Below are positions 18,801 to 36,000 of a stretch of 64,000 nt of DNA, piece after piece (within the stretch, counting starts at the first letter, position 1; each line of letters starts with the position of its first letter). The stretch spans positions 8,937,503 through 9,001,502 of the forward strand of contig NC_045143.1 in assembly GCF_008831285.2 (NCBI RefSeq), given 5' to 3'. The notes beneath the pieces were generated by a model. That model ran no database searches, was not told the origin of the DNA, and worked only from the letters and a program-made list of their open reading frames with translations. The translations under genes were made by a program, and so were the position numbers. The stretch is from Nymphaea colorata. Lineage: Eukaryota > Streptophyta > Magnoliopsida > Nymphaeales > Nymphaeaceae.

Positions 18801-21136
18801 TCAATACGCTCGAACCTCTCACAGAATTCTGGGTTTTCAAGTTACAGATGTAGCGCTCTGACTGCTGCAACATAAAGCATAGCACTATCATTCTTCACTC
18901 CCTTGTCCTCTAATAACCAACATAACATGTAATCTGAGCAAAAATCTGAACTATGGTTTCATATTCATCCCAATGCCTATGCTGAGAAAACGTTAACTCT
19001 TTGCTGCACTTGCTCTTCCATATAAATACATGGGTCCATGACCCATGAATAGATAGAAACATCAGGTAGAATGCCTAGCCTGTGCTATTCCAAAATTTGC
19101 ATCACATACGCTCAATTCAATTCTTTGTACGGTCAAAAGGAACATCACTTAATGCTCACATTTAAATTTTAATATGTTTGATAACCTTGAGGACAAATGC
19201 CAAATGGTAGAGCTAGGCTAGGAATGGTCATGAATTAGTCAATATGCACACTAAGCAGCAATATCTCATCTACCTATGGCCCAATAAATTAAGCTTACTA
19301 CCACCTGCCTGTCTATATAGTTGGACTTGGATCAACAAGAAGCTGTGTGTTTTCTAACATACAGTTGGCTTCCACAGGAATATATATTCGTGCTTATAGT
19401 CTGGAAACCTGAATTTAAGAATCAAATTTGCTGCATATGTGAATCAACATATAGCCCTTTCTATATGTCAAAGCCCCGAAATAACGTGAACCTAATAACT
19501 GCAATATTAGATAAGGATTAAAAGCAATTTAAAGAAACTGTATGAAGAAACAGTTTGTAAGATAACATATTTCGTCCGCAAAAGCTTTTGAAGACCAAGA
19601 AGAGAAGGAAAAGCAGAAATGCCCCTGAAAAATAACGTTCGCCTAGAATACTAAAGTGACTGATGCACTAGGCTTGGCCTTGGGGAGCATAACTTGTAGC
19701 AGCTTTAGACTATGCATAGGCCCACTTTGTTGTTCAACCTATAAGTGTTCCGCAACACGACTAGAAATTCCCACCTTTACATTCGTTGTGTCAGGCCATA
19801 TCATTATTTCGGCCTTCAAGACATCATGTAAAACTACATTTCCCCGATCTAAAAGGCAACTTATTTCTTTCGTAGAGTTGAACAATGACAGAAAACGTAG
19901 TCCCAAATACTCTCAGAAAATCAAAACGCAATTCCCCACCTCCAAAGCGGAGAAAAATCTTACGAGTGGTAGAAGGTTTCCTATTTTAGTAGTCGCTCTG
20001 CAACTAACATAACTTCTACGCGGATCTCCTTAGGCATTCTACGATTAAACAATATGCTCATACAGAATTGAGAAGAGAAGCACAACCGTAAAGGTAACAA
20101 CCTTATCGACAAAATCATGAAAGATGATACAAAAGCTAAAGCACAAAACGGTAGTCTGATGATGAAGGCAGAAGCATACCTGATGAACACGAGTCCACTT
20201 TGTGTGGGTGGAATTATCAGCTTGTCTCTGGATATAAGTATGAGAAACCTTCCCTCCTTCCTCGATCACCATCTCCATCACCGAATTGGTCCAGTAAGCC
20301 CCTGAATCTCCGCTACCCACAAACTCCTCAACTATCCCAACCTGGCCGCCAGCCTCTACCAAAACTAGCATTCGAGGATTCGATATCGCCACCGATGATG
20401 GGTCGCCTTCGTTCTTGCCTCCGATGCCGCCGCCTTGATTGGAATAGAGCACGAAGTGAAGAGGCTTCTCCACAATGCAACCAGTCGGGATGAAGATGAC
20501 GACGACGTCTGGCACGCCGATGCCATTGAGGGACCAGAAGAGATCTGCTTCCTGGAAGTCGGAGGAGAAGGAGCTGAGGACCCGGTTCAGAAGAGCCTCG
20601 TCTTGAATAGCAGAAAGGGGTCCGACGAAGACGGATTCCGGGAGGTCACTGGAGATGCTGGGTGGAGAAGAGGGAAGCAACTGGCCGTCTACTATATGGA
20701 GGATGCGGTGGTGTTGGTGGTCGTCGTCGCCGTAGTCGAGAGCGGTGGAAGGAGGAACGGAGGAGGGCTGTACGGGGTTGATAAGGGAGTGCCTGAGGAA
20801 TCTGGTGTCAGTGAAGCGGAAGGCTTCATCCTTCTGGGTGGGCCACCTCTGGCTGAGGAGGGAGCGGGAGGCAGACTCCCGAAGTCTGAGGAGGGGCAGC
20901 GGTGGTGAGGAGGGGAGAGGAGGAACCGAGTCCTCGATCTTCTCGGCCAGCTCTAGCACGAAGGGGTCGGAGAAACAGACAATTGCAGCGGTGCGAGAGG
21001 AGCGAAACGTCCTCAATCTCCGTCTGGAGGATGACGACGATGATAAGAATGGGTATGAGCGGCGGAGACGAGGGGGTGATGCTGATGGCAGTAGCCCAGA
21101 AAGATGGATCGTGGAGGATGAAGTGGCGGCGGCCAT
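15885..21136 (-). CDS. SUFD: Chloroplast Fe-S cluster scaffold subunit SufD (ABCI7)
   Basis: Three exons on the minus strand, 21136-20180, 17168-16909 and 16200-15885, with clean GT-AG junctions give 510 residues. SufD partners SufB and the ATPase SufC in the plastid SUF scaffold that assembles Fe-S clusters. Residues 1 to about 60 are a Ser/Arg-rich transit peptide. The SufB/SufD beta-helix core follows. Exon 3 holds the conserved VKCSHGA (441-447), whose His corresponds to the functional SufD histidine of bacteria, and then DLEDDQLFYFQARGVD. The ATG at 21136 is the first true ATG; the frame runs upstream without one. Exon 2 ends after two bases of a Lys codon completed by exon 3 (AA|G). Intron 1 is 3.0 kb and intron 2 is 0.7 kb. 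It lies tail-to-tail with TatA. Confidence 0.95.
18283..18318. repeat. TA/CATA palindromic microsatellite
   Basis: An alternating tatatacatatatatatatgtatata tract that is close to a perfect palindrome, able to extrude a cruciform. It sits in an AT-rich block of SufD intron 1. Confidence 0.7.
18490..18530 (+). repeat. Dispersed AT-rich repeat, copy 2
   Basis: Partner of 1502-1545, same strand. It starts TTGGTGATATTGTTGC and continues through CAATATTTTGAAAATATTGCC. The surrounding cgtgatattttt words recur around 1440-1480 and 26760-26890. Confidence 0.4.
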
Positions 21137-21230
21137 CGCATCCACTCGCCTAGCAGTGCATTGCCGAGAGACAGAGAAAGAGGGAGACGACAACCACCAG
21201 CCGACCTGCTTTGACGATCGACGGCTAACA

Positions 21231-21350
21231 GCCTGCTTCAATGCAACTTGAGTCGAGAAATGGAAAGAGAGATGTTACCACCACAGAGCTGCCCTGCCTG
21301 CTTCAATGCAACCTGAGTCGAGAGAGAGGGGCTACCACCACAGAGCTGCC
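21231..21350. repeat. Tandem duplication of about 60 bp upstream of SufD
   Basis: CCTGCTTCAATGCAAC occurs at about 21232 and again at about 21297. Each copy is followed by tgagtcgag, a purine stretch and TACCACCACAGAGCTGCCC. The second copy is about 10 bp shorter. It lies 95-215 bases upstream of the SufD ATG, in the likely promoter or 5' UTR. Confidence 0.8.
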
Positions 21351-23244
21351 CTTCCCAACATCTCCGTCTTTGCTCACAAACACGAAGTAGATATGTGTAT
21401 TTGTCCTCTTCCCCGGCTAGGGAATCTACGCAGAGTGGAAGCCTATTCCAGACTCATTGAAATGCTCCGCCGCAGCAAACGCTTTGTTCTCATTTATTCG
21501 AGTGAGTCTACTTTAGGCCAGCGAGGTAAACTCAGACTCAGTTCAATTTCAGTATCCGAAACAACAGCTTCCATGTTGTCAAACTCAGATGGTGAATGGT
21601 GATGCCTAAGAAAAATCTTGAAAAAAAGTTTGAACGGTAAATCCATATTAAAACCGCTGGATGAGTAAGTCTCAACAAGTTAGTAGGGAAGAGTACTGAT
21701 GAGAATAGACTTGACTGACCTAGAAAACGTAATCCTCACTCCTTGATAGCTAATTATGAAGGCTAGTTCTCATAGTAAAGAAAAAGTACTTGAAAAAAAG
21801 GTATAATTAAAAAAATACATGAAAATTGGACATCTAAAACATTGTCAAAGCACCTCAAATAATTGGAGAAATCAAGTCATTTATTATAGAAGCCCCTAGG
21901 AGGCTTTGGTTCTCTCTTTGTCTCTCTATGACCGCCATTAATGGCAGCTTAGTTATTATCCTCAACTAACTCGTTCTAAACTTAGTTGTTAAACGGCTTT
22001 CTATATTTCAAGCAATTAAGACACATAGGATGTGTTTGGATGATACCCTCTTAAAAAACTGCTTGCAAACAATTGGTTTTGTGAATGAATGATTTTTTAA
22101 TCCCTTGTTAAAAAAAAACAGTGAATGAATGATTTTTTAATCCCTTGTTAAAAAAAAAACAGTGGCGAGAAGCAGTTACTTTCTAGATTTCAAAAATTAG
22201 TTTGTGTATTTGAATGATACTTATTATTATTATTTTTTTTTAGAGAATAACCTTGGAAGGGACCAGGTTATTCAACCCCTTATGAAAATCAGTTTTCTCA
22301 AAAATCATGATTTTGAGAAAATCCGGCTTTGGTGTCATCTAAACACTTTAAATAAACGGTTTTGGAAGCAAAAAAACGTTTTGCTGTCATCCAAACACTA
22401 TCATAAATTTCAAACTTTCGATGTTCATTTCATGGCTATTGAGAACAAATCAAATCAAATGGTTCTATTTCTCAATCTTTCTGACTTATGAAGGATTCCT
22501 CGAAAAGTTAAGGATTAGTAGTCCTTTTTAGAAATCGAATGGATTCCGTCTTATACATACGCGAGGAAGGTAATAAAAAAAAGAAAGAAGATGAGTTCTT
22601 CTTTCTTTTATCACTTAGGAGCCATCCGAGATGAAAGTCCGGCAGTTATTTGTAAATACATTTGTTTGCTTGTATGTGTATTTTTTTGTTTATTCATACA
22701 CTCAAGTACAATTAATCTGTTTGTGCAATTAAAAAATGCATCTCTGCCATCGTATACGTTTAATTTATTTAACTTTGAATTAATGCTCACTTAGGACTAA
22801 ATTAAGAGGAAAAAAAATATTTTCTATTCCCATCCAGTTCTTAAATTTGTCTGGTTTCCACTCCCTTTTGGGAACTTGCATACATTTTGATCTCAAGAAG
22901 CGCATAGACTTTATCCAAGGCCGGCTCGCCACATAACGAATCCTTGCTCAGAGTCAGAACTAATAGACCAATGTTGAGATTATGAACTATGCATAAATTT
23001 ACTTTGAGAAGTCCCAAAGTTGGTGGTTAATTAATGAATTCAAAAATCTAACAGATTTCAATCCAGCTTTTCAACATGACAAATAATCAAAACACCACCC
23101 CCGGAGGGAATGAGAGACACAAATTTCTATCTCTGGATTCAGTGAATTTTCTCTCTCAGAAATTGTTTCCAGGGGACTTGCTCCGTGCATCATGACGATG
23201 CACCAAGCTCTCACTTTTATTATGACAAGCTCGCCGCTACATAT
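21351..23244. other. Spacer between the SufD 5' end and the NDUFV2 3' end
   Basis: Apart from the MITE candidate at 22027-22400 there is no recognisable gene or element. The part nearest 23244 is presumably the NDUFV2 3' UTR. Confidence 0.5.
22027..22400. mobile_element. MITE candidate with GTGTTTGGATGA ends
   Basis: GTGTTTGGATGA near the left end and TCATCCAAACAC near the right end form a 12-bp exact inverted repeat, a motif common at ends of plant MITEs. Inside, a segment of about 40 bp (agtgaatgaatgattttttaa and onward) is tandemly duplicated at about 22080-22160. Near 22292 there is a near-perfect palindrome, TTTTCTCAAAAATCATGA followed by its mirror. Target duplications are not clear. 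Confidence 0.45.
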
Positions 23245-29698
<6,454 letters not shown>

Positions 29699-32600
29699 GG
29701 TGAGAGAGAGAGAGAGACAGAAAGAGCTCCGGCCGCCCCTCCCGGAGAAATCAGTCTACCGGTAGGCATTCCCAATGAAAATTGGGATTTTGATGGCATT
29801 ATAGTCACTTCATTGGAAAGAGCAACAGTAGCATGAGCGGTGCACGCACTTACCACTGCTATGAGACAAATCCAAGCCGTTGAATTGGAAATCGAAGAGG
29901 CCAAGTTTATGGTTCAAAGTTGCCATTCAAGGGACCCAATCTGCTCTTTGGATCAGATAAAGGAAACGTCCCAAGGATCCTGGATCTCTAGAGTTCCAAT
30001 GCATCCAGGAAGATCCAAGCTCTTCCGAATTTAACCTGGATTCATCCATTATGAATGAACTTCATGAACTTCACGATTCAAGCTTGAGTTGAGCTTACAA
30101 AACCGAGTTTCGGTGCACCTGGAGTTTTATTTTTTATTTTAACCAGGCTGTCTTAAAACCAAAATGGGTTCATGTCGAATCCATGATACTTGGGTCCAAT
30201 AGTTTCAAGACCTGCAGCGGTTGAGTTTTGGTACTAGCACCAATTGTCACCTTGATCGTGCCGGATCAAATCTGAGGTTTGCAGTGGAGAATTTCAGCTC
30301 AAGCAGACTTTAGAATAGAAGTGACACTTAAGCGCAATGGAGTATAATTAGGGCTACTAATCAAACTTAAACAATATTTTGTTATCATTCAAACTGGAGT
30401 GTGGTGTTTGTAAATTTTTTCACATTTTTCTTACATTCAAGAGAAACACAAATAAGGACTATTCAGAGTCCTGATTATATGTGTTGAATTTTTTGTGAAT
30501 CTCTTCAAGAAAGACACATTTGGATTTCTTGAACAAGGACATTGGTAATAATTGGTTGCTTAGCTAATCCAATCGTGCACCTATGACTTCAGATTTAACA
30601 ATTACTCTCATGAGAATCTGAAAACGATTACCAGTCCTTTGAGTCTAGTGTGCTTGGATGAGCACATGTGTAAGAAATTGAAAGATTGAGGACATCGTAA
30701 CTTAACATTTCCCGAAGAACAATTGGTGTATCTAAACGTACTTCTGGTGCTTGAGCTGCCGTTCCACTAAACTAACCAGAATGTTATGTTCCACTTCATT
30801 AAAAACTAGAAAAAAAAAACATTGTAAATCATATCTTTTAACCACCTTGTATTGATTTTGTTTTATAATGTTTAATTAGGGACAAACTCATTCCACAAAA
30901 CCCCAACGCCAATGCCCTTATTCTCCCAATGTTGTAGCTTGTTTCAAGACTTGGGTAGACCTATAATATACCTTTCAACTCAAGTGTCACACTTGTTATT
31001 GTTTACAGCCTCAAAAAGTAAATGCATTGGAATGTGATAGTGCCTGGTGAGTATGATGACTATATTCATCATACCACCCAACAAGAGGGCCAAAGCTCCT
31101 ACCCTTCTTCACATCACTCTATGGTGTAGGCCTACTTTTGATATATCGGGTAACACACCCTTGCTATACTTCAACTTACATATCAGTGTCTCTTTTTACA
31201 ACACAAGATGTTGTTACCTTAGTGAGGCAAGACCCTCAGAGGACATTAGAACGTGATAGTGGCAAAAATATTCAAAACACTGACTCTTTTGCTATGAACT
31301 GCATTGCCGCCATATTGTCTTGGGCTCTTTGAGGCTTGTACTGCTGAATTTTCATGTGCATCCAAAGTTTTATGTTTTGTTTTTTCAGCGTCGTTTTTAC
31401 CAGTTGAAGGTCCTTTCTCAGACAACATAAGGCACAAGGGCAATACCAAAAAAAAATGTAATGAGAGAGGGAGAGAGAGTAAATGTAGATTGAATTGGAA
31501 TCATGCCTCGTTTGTGTCATTCAACATTTGAACCACCCATTTAGTTTTATGGGTGTTATTAATAAGTAATGTCGAGAATATGTGAGAAATCAAGTGAATT
31601 GCATGAAGTAAATGTGTGAACAATTCAAATGCATTCATGAAGTTGAAGTTAACCCATAGATGGGAACTCCCATACCCATAACGTATTATGCCAAGACATG
31701 GGTCCTGGATATTGAAATTTTGGATATAGAACCTTTGAACCTCCTGGATCGGCTTAAGCTAACTTGCCTAGTCACATCCTTTATGAGCTACTTGTCTGGT
31801 GACCTCCTTTACTTGTTCGGATATGGATATGATAGTCCTTGTTGGTCACTTGAAATGGATTCATATCCATGAAAAAGTTTGCGTAGATGTGACATTCATG
31901 GATGCATATGATGAACGACAACATACAAGGAGAGAGAAAGTCTAAAATTGAAATTTAATTAGCAAAGAAGTAGAAAAGGTATCGCCAGCTTGAAAAAAAT
32001 CTGCTCTTCCCGGACCACCAGAGGCAGCGTAAAAGCCACGAGTATAAGGTGAACAAACGAAGTTGAGATAAAGGGTGTAGCAATAAAGAGAGTTGTGCCT
32101 CCAGGAACACAAAGTAAAAGAGAAGTGGGATTTGATCTTCGAATTTCGAATCTTGTGATCACTGTCATGCTCCGGTATGTTACTCTTCTTTAATGCAAAT
32201 GGTGACAAGTGCGACATGTGAATGAAAAGATGTATCATATGTTCATCTATGCTACGAAGTAAACTAAAACATTGGATGCACAAGAGCATGACCTTGAAGA
32301 TTATAGGTCAAAGGCAGTTTCTTCTAAGTGAACATAAAAAAAAACAACAAACAAACTAACTACTCGAGTTGGTGACAGTAGCCCAAGCAAAATGAACATG
32401 ACGAAAGAAAAGATGGAAACAAAGAGTGTTGACAAAGACTTATGGGCAAAGGAACGAAGAGAGCAACATTGCATTTAGCAAGGTGGACACTAAGATGGCA
32501 GAAGTGATCCGATGTATGATGTATTAATATAACGAGTAAGGAGGAGCCAGACAAAGGCAGGTGGTACAGAACAGGGAAGGACTTAGAAATTAGAGATCAT

Positions 32601-33025
32601 GCTTAGGCCATGTTTGATAGCCTCACATCCGAGGCTGATTTTAAATACAGACTAACTTAAATCAACAACGTAAACAAACAATGGATTTCTCAACTGGGAT
32701 CTGAAATCTATGTCACCTTCCAAAAAATTACTGATTTATAGTCTAATGGGGAGGGGACTGACAACAAATCCATGGTTGAGAAGTTTCCACCTAGAGGTAT
32801 CGAAATTCGAAATTGATATTTTCCACTACCGACCACCCCTTCATGTCGCTTTCCTCCAAAGTGCAGTGCGCCATCGCCCTCTTTCTCCCTATTGTTCGAC
32901 GGCTCTTGTGGAAAAAGAACCATTGGATACTGTAACAAGAAATAGATCGGCTCTCCAGTCTCTACCTTCAATATGTCGCTAGCTCAGCAAGGGTGACCCT
33001 AGAGTCTATCATCTATCGTTCCAAA
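29699..33025. other. Spacer between divergent NDUFV2 and the POLLUX-like gene
   Basis: This is 3.3 kb. Just upstream of the NDUFV2 ATG is a short GA repeat (29702-29716) on the plus strand, a CT tract in the NDUFV2 leader. Open frames at 31246-31531, 31942-32289 and 32708-32982 show no family signature on either strand. Nothing else is recognised. Confidence 0.5.
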
Positions 33026-36000
33026 ATGATTACTAATCTCCAGATACCTGGATCCACCATGTCTGTTCCATTCTCAATCAACGCCAGAACTGGTCATAAC
33101 CACCAATGGTACTTAACTCATGGAGATCACCTCCAGATCAAAAATCTATTCCATTCATGTATTGGTTCTTTGTTTCCTTTTCTTTTTCTGCCTTTAGGAT
33201 TTTGGAGAACTCACAACTTTTGACATTGTCTTTCTCGCTGATCTTGATTAATTTTCCTGTTTCCTTTTTTAGGTCCTAGTTTTAAGGGTGTGTTTTCAAT
33301 TGTCGCTCTTTCAATTATAGTGGTGTGCTTGCATCGAGTAGAGATATGTGGGTCTTAGTCTTAAAATCTTCTAAACCGGCCTATGTAAATCCGCTCATAG
33401 CTTTGATTTTTTCCTGTTGTTGGATTCTTATTTCTTGCCATTCCAAAGATTTTGGAGATGCCCAAATTTTGTTTCTTCGATTTCGATCGGTTTGTCTTTC
33501 GAACGTTACTTAGTGGTATGCTTGGGTGGATTTCTTTTTTGATTGTAATTTATTGAGAATTTGCTATGCTACAAATATTTCTCTACCATCACCAACCCAT
33601 ACTTAAATAGAATCTTCTTTTCTTTATCTTTTGGTGTCTTTACTTTCTTTTATCTTTTTTGGATTCGAAGATGCTGTGGACAGTGGAATCATTTCATATC
33701 TGACTTTAGAGTCCAAGCTTTTTCTCTTGTGTTCTGAAAGTATCATATGAGTCAGCTGTTTCAGGTCATCATGAAGTACGATTTATTCCTGCACACTCGA
33801 AAGAGAATCTTAGTGTCGGTTCATCGGTTGTTTCTCTTTTTTCTTGTTTTCCTCTTTTTAGTTTCAAAGATTTTGGGAGAACCTAATTTGTCTTTCTTGT
33901 TTATTTGGTTTTCTTTGGTGTTGTTTTGATTGGTTTTTCATTTTTAATAGTTCTTCTTACGTTCCGTTTGAATCGACATATAATGGTTTGCAAAGTTGAG
34001 CTTTGCTAATCTACGGTATTATGCTCGTTCATATTGAAAATCGAATGTAATTTCAAGCCATATTTTGATATTACTTTTTGGCTCAATTATTGCTGAATGC
34101 AAAGGTTCTGAAAAAGCAAAATTTGTCTTCCAATTGAACTTTGGTTTATTTCAGATGATATTTCGTACGTTGTGTTTCATTCAGCACAAAACAGAATCTT
34201 CTAATCGAGTCTCTCGTGTTGGTTTTACTTACTGAAATTTTGCTTCCCATGGTTCGTGATGTACCTCCTTGTGATGTACCTCCTTGTCGTGAAATTTTGG
34301 TGGCAGAGATTCATTTGTTGGCTTTTGCACTATTTTTTTATTTTGTTTTTGAACTTTTCAGTGCTAAGAAAAAAATTATGTGATTCTCTTATGCAGTTAT
34401 CATATTGCTTATTACATGTTTTTGTGTGTGGAAATTGAAAGTTTATGCCACGGAGTCCTCCTTTGACAAAAATCAGAGGAAGCTGCATTGTTAAATGTTA
34501 TTCATAAATTTTCACACCCTTCAAAATTTTCACGCAGTACAGTTCCGTACTGCTGCTTAATCCATGGGATGGGGTATTTTTTGTTTGCTGGACATTCTAG
34601 TGCATGTAATGGCGTCTCCAATATTAATACGTTTACATCAATATTTTGGTATTTCTGCTGATTTTTTGATAAATTACATTTATTTCCAGGAAATTGGCAC
34701 CATTGCTTAGATGGGGATTACATTCTAGGTTTGTACCATTATGTGGGCGAGGAATACATAGGACCTCAAATCAAATGCTTTTAACAAGTGGTGAAGGTGA
34801 GCATGAATAGGGTACTGTTCATATAAATGTGATATAGCCATTTCATTTTAATGATTAGTAGGGCTGATAGCATTGCTTTCCTAATGTACTCTGGTTTGAA
34901 ATGCTTGAGCACTAAAAGTGCCGACTCCAATTTTACATTACTGTAAGAAAAGCAACCTGTGGAGTGTGAAATGACCTATTCACTATTGTTTGCAACAGAT
35001 CTTCCTTTGGATGGGGACTGTGCTTGTCTTAAGTATATAAACACTCTAGGGCATGTAATGACAGAAATGCCCCTCAGTGGATGACCAGAGATTGACCTTC
35101 TTTCATTAGGATATCCAGTTCGATCCACATCTGAATGTATATTAACACCATCATATCTTGATTCCTTTTTTTTCTCATATACAACACCGTCTCTTATGGT
35201 GCCCATCACATGGCTTAATATCCACTTCATAGTCTCCATGTGAATGGCCTTTGGTTCGTGCATGTACTGATATGCATGGTTAGCTGAGTAAAGCATATTT
35301 GATATGAAAGTTAAATATTGAAGCATATCGTTTATGGAATTGCAGTATTTCTTTCCACTTTTACCAAGTAAGGGAAGAGTATACTTATGTTGAGTCATCA
35401 TTCATCCTCCTTGTCAATTTCAAGTCCAAGAAAATATTCAACTTCCTAAGGTCCTCATTTGAAACTTTTCATTGCAGAGCTTTATTCTCTTGAATGTGCT
35501 CCCCTATAATATTATATCGTCTACCTATAAGAAGATTTATACGACCTTCCTTTCTATAGATATTAGAAAACAATCAAGATATGAATGTATGAAGTATGAA
35601 CCACTGCCTTTGTTTTTCTTGAGAAGAACTTCTGAATTGTGAACCTGAAACATCTCTTGACCTATAAATGAATTTCTTCATTTACAAACGTAAGTGTTAG
35701 GATCACCTTGATCACACCCAACCGGACTTCTTTCAAGTTGCTGCATGGAAATGCCTTTTGAACATCCATCTGATTTAGTGAACAATCACAATGAACAACT
35801 AAAGTTTGGAAAATATTAAATTTTGTCCATCTTTATTGCAGGACTGCAAGTTTCATCACCAGCGAACTTGTGCTCATGAATGAATGATCTTATGGCAATT
35901 TTTGCTTTATATCTCTCCATACTTCTGCAAGGTTCATGTTTTATTTTACGAATCCATTTTGAGCCAACTAAATTTTTGTTCAATTTTCTTAAAGTTTCTC

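Larger units (their letters stand above)
17169..20179. other. SufD intron 1
   Basis: A 3.0-kb intron. Apart from the AT-rich block around 18180-18560 (separate entries) I see no transposon ends, RNA gene or recognisable coding segment. The open frames at 17866-18060 and 19656-20012 have no family features. Confidence 0.6.

Noticed and set aside
21137-21241. N-terminal extension of SufD
   Set aside because: The frame opens at a TTG; the first ATG is 21136.
20435-21251. Two long plus-strand frames of about 160 codons
   Set aside because: Antisense shadows of SufD exon 1, which is GC-rich and low in stops.
32708-32982. Open frames on both strands, considered as exon 1 of the POLLUX-like gene
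   Set aside because: No donor site in the phase required by the exon at 34690. The 33026-33108 alternative fits the phase.
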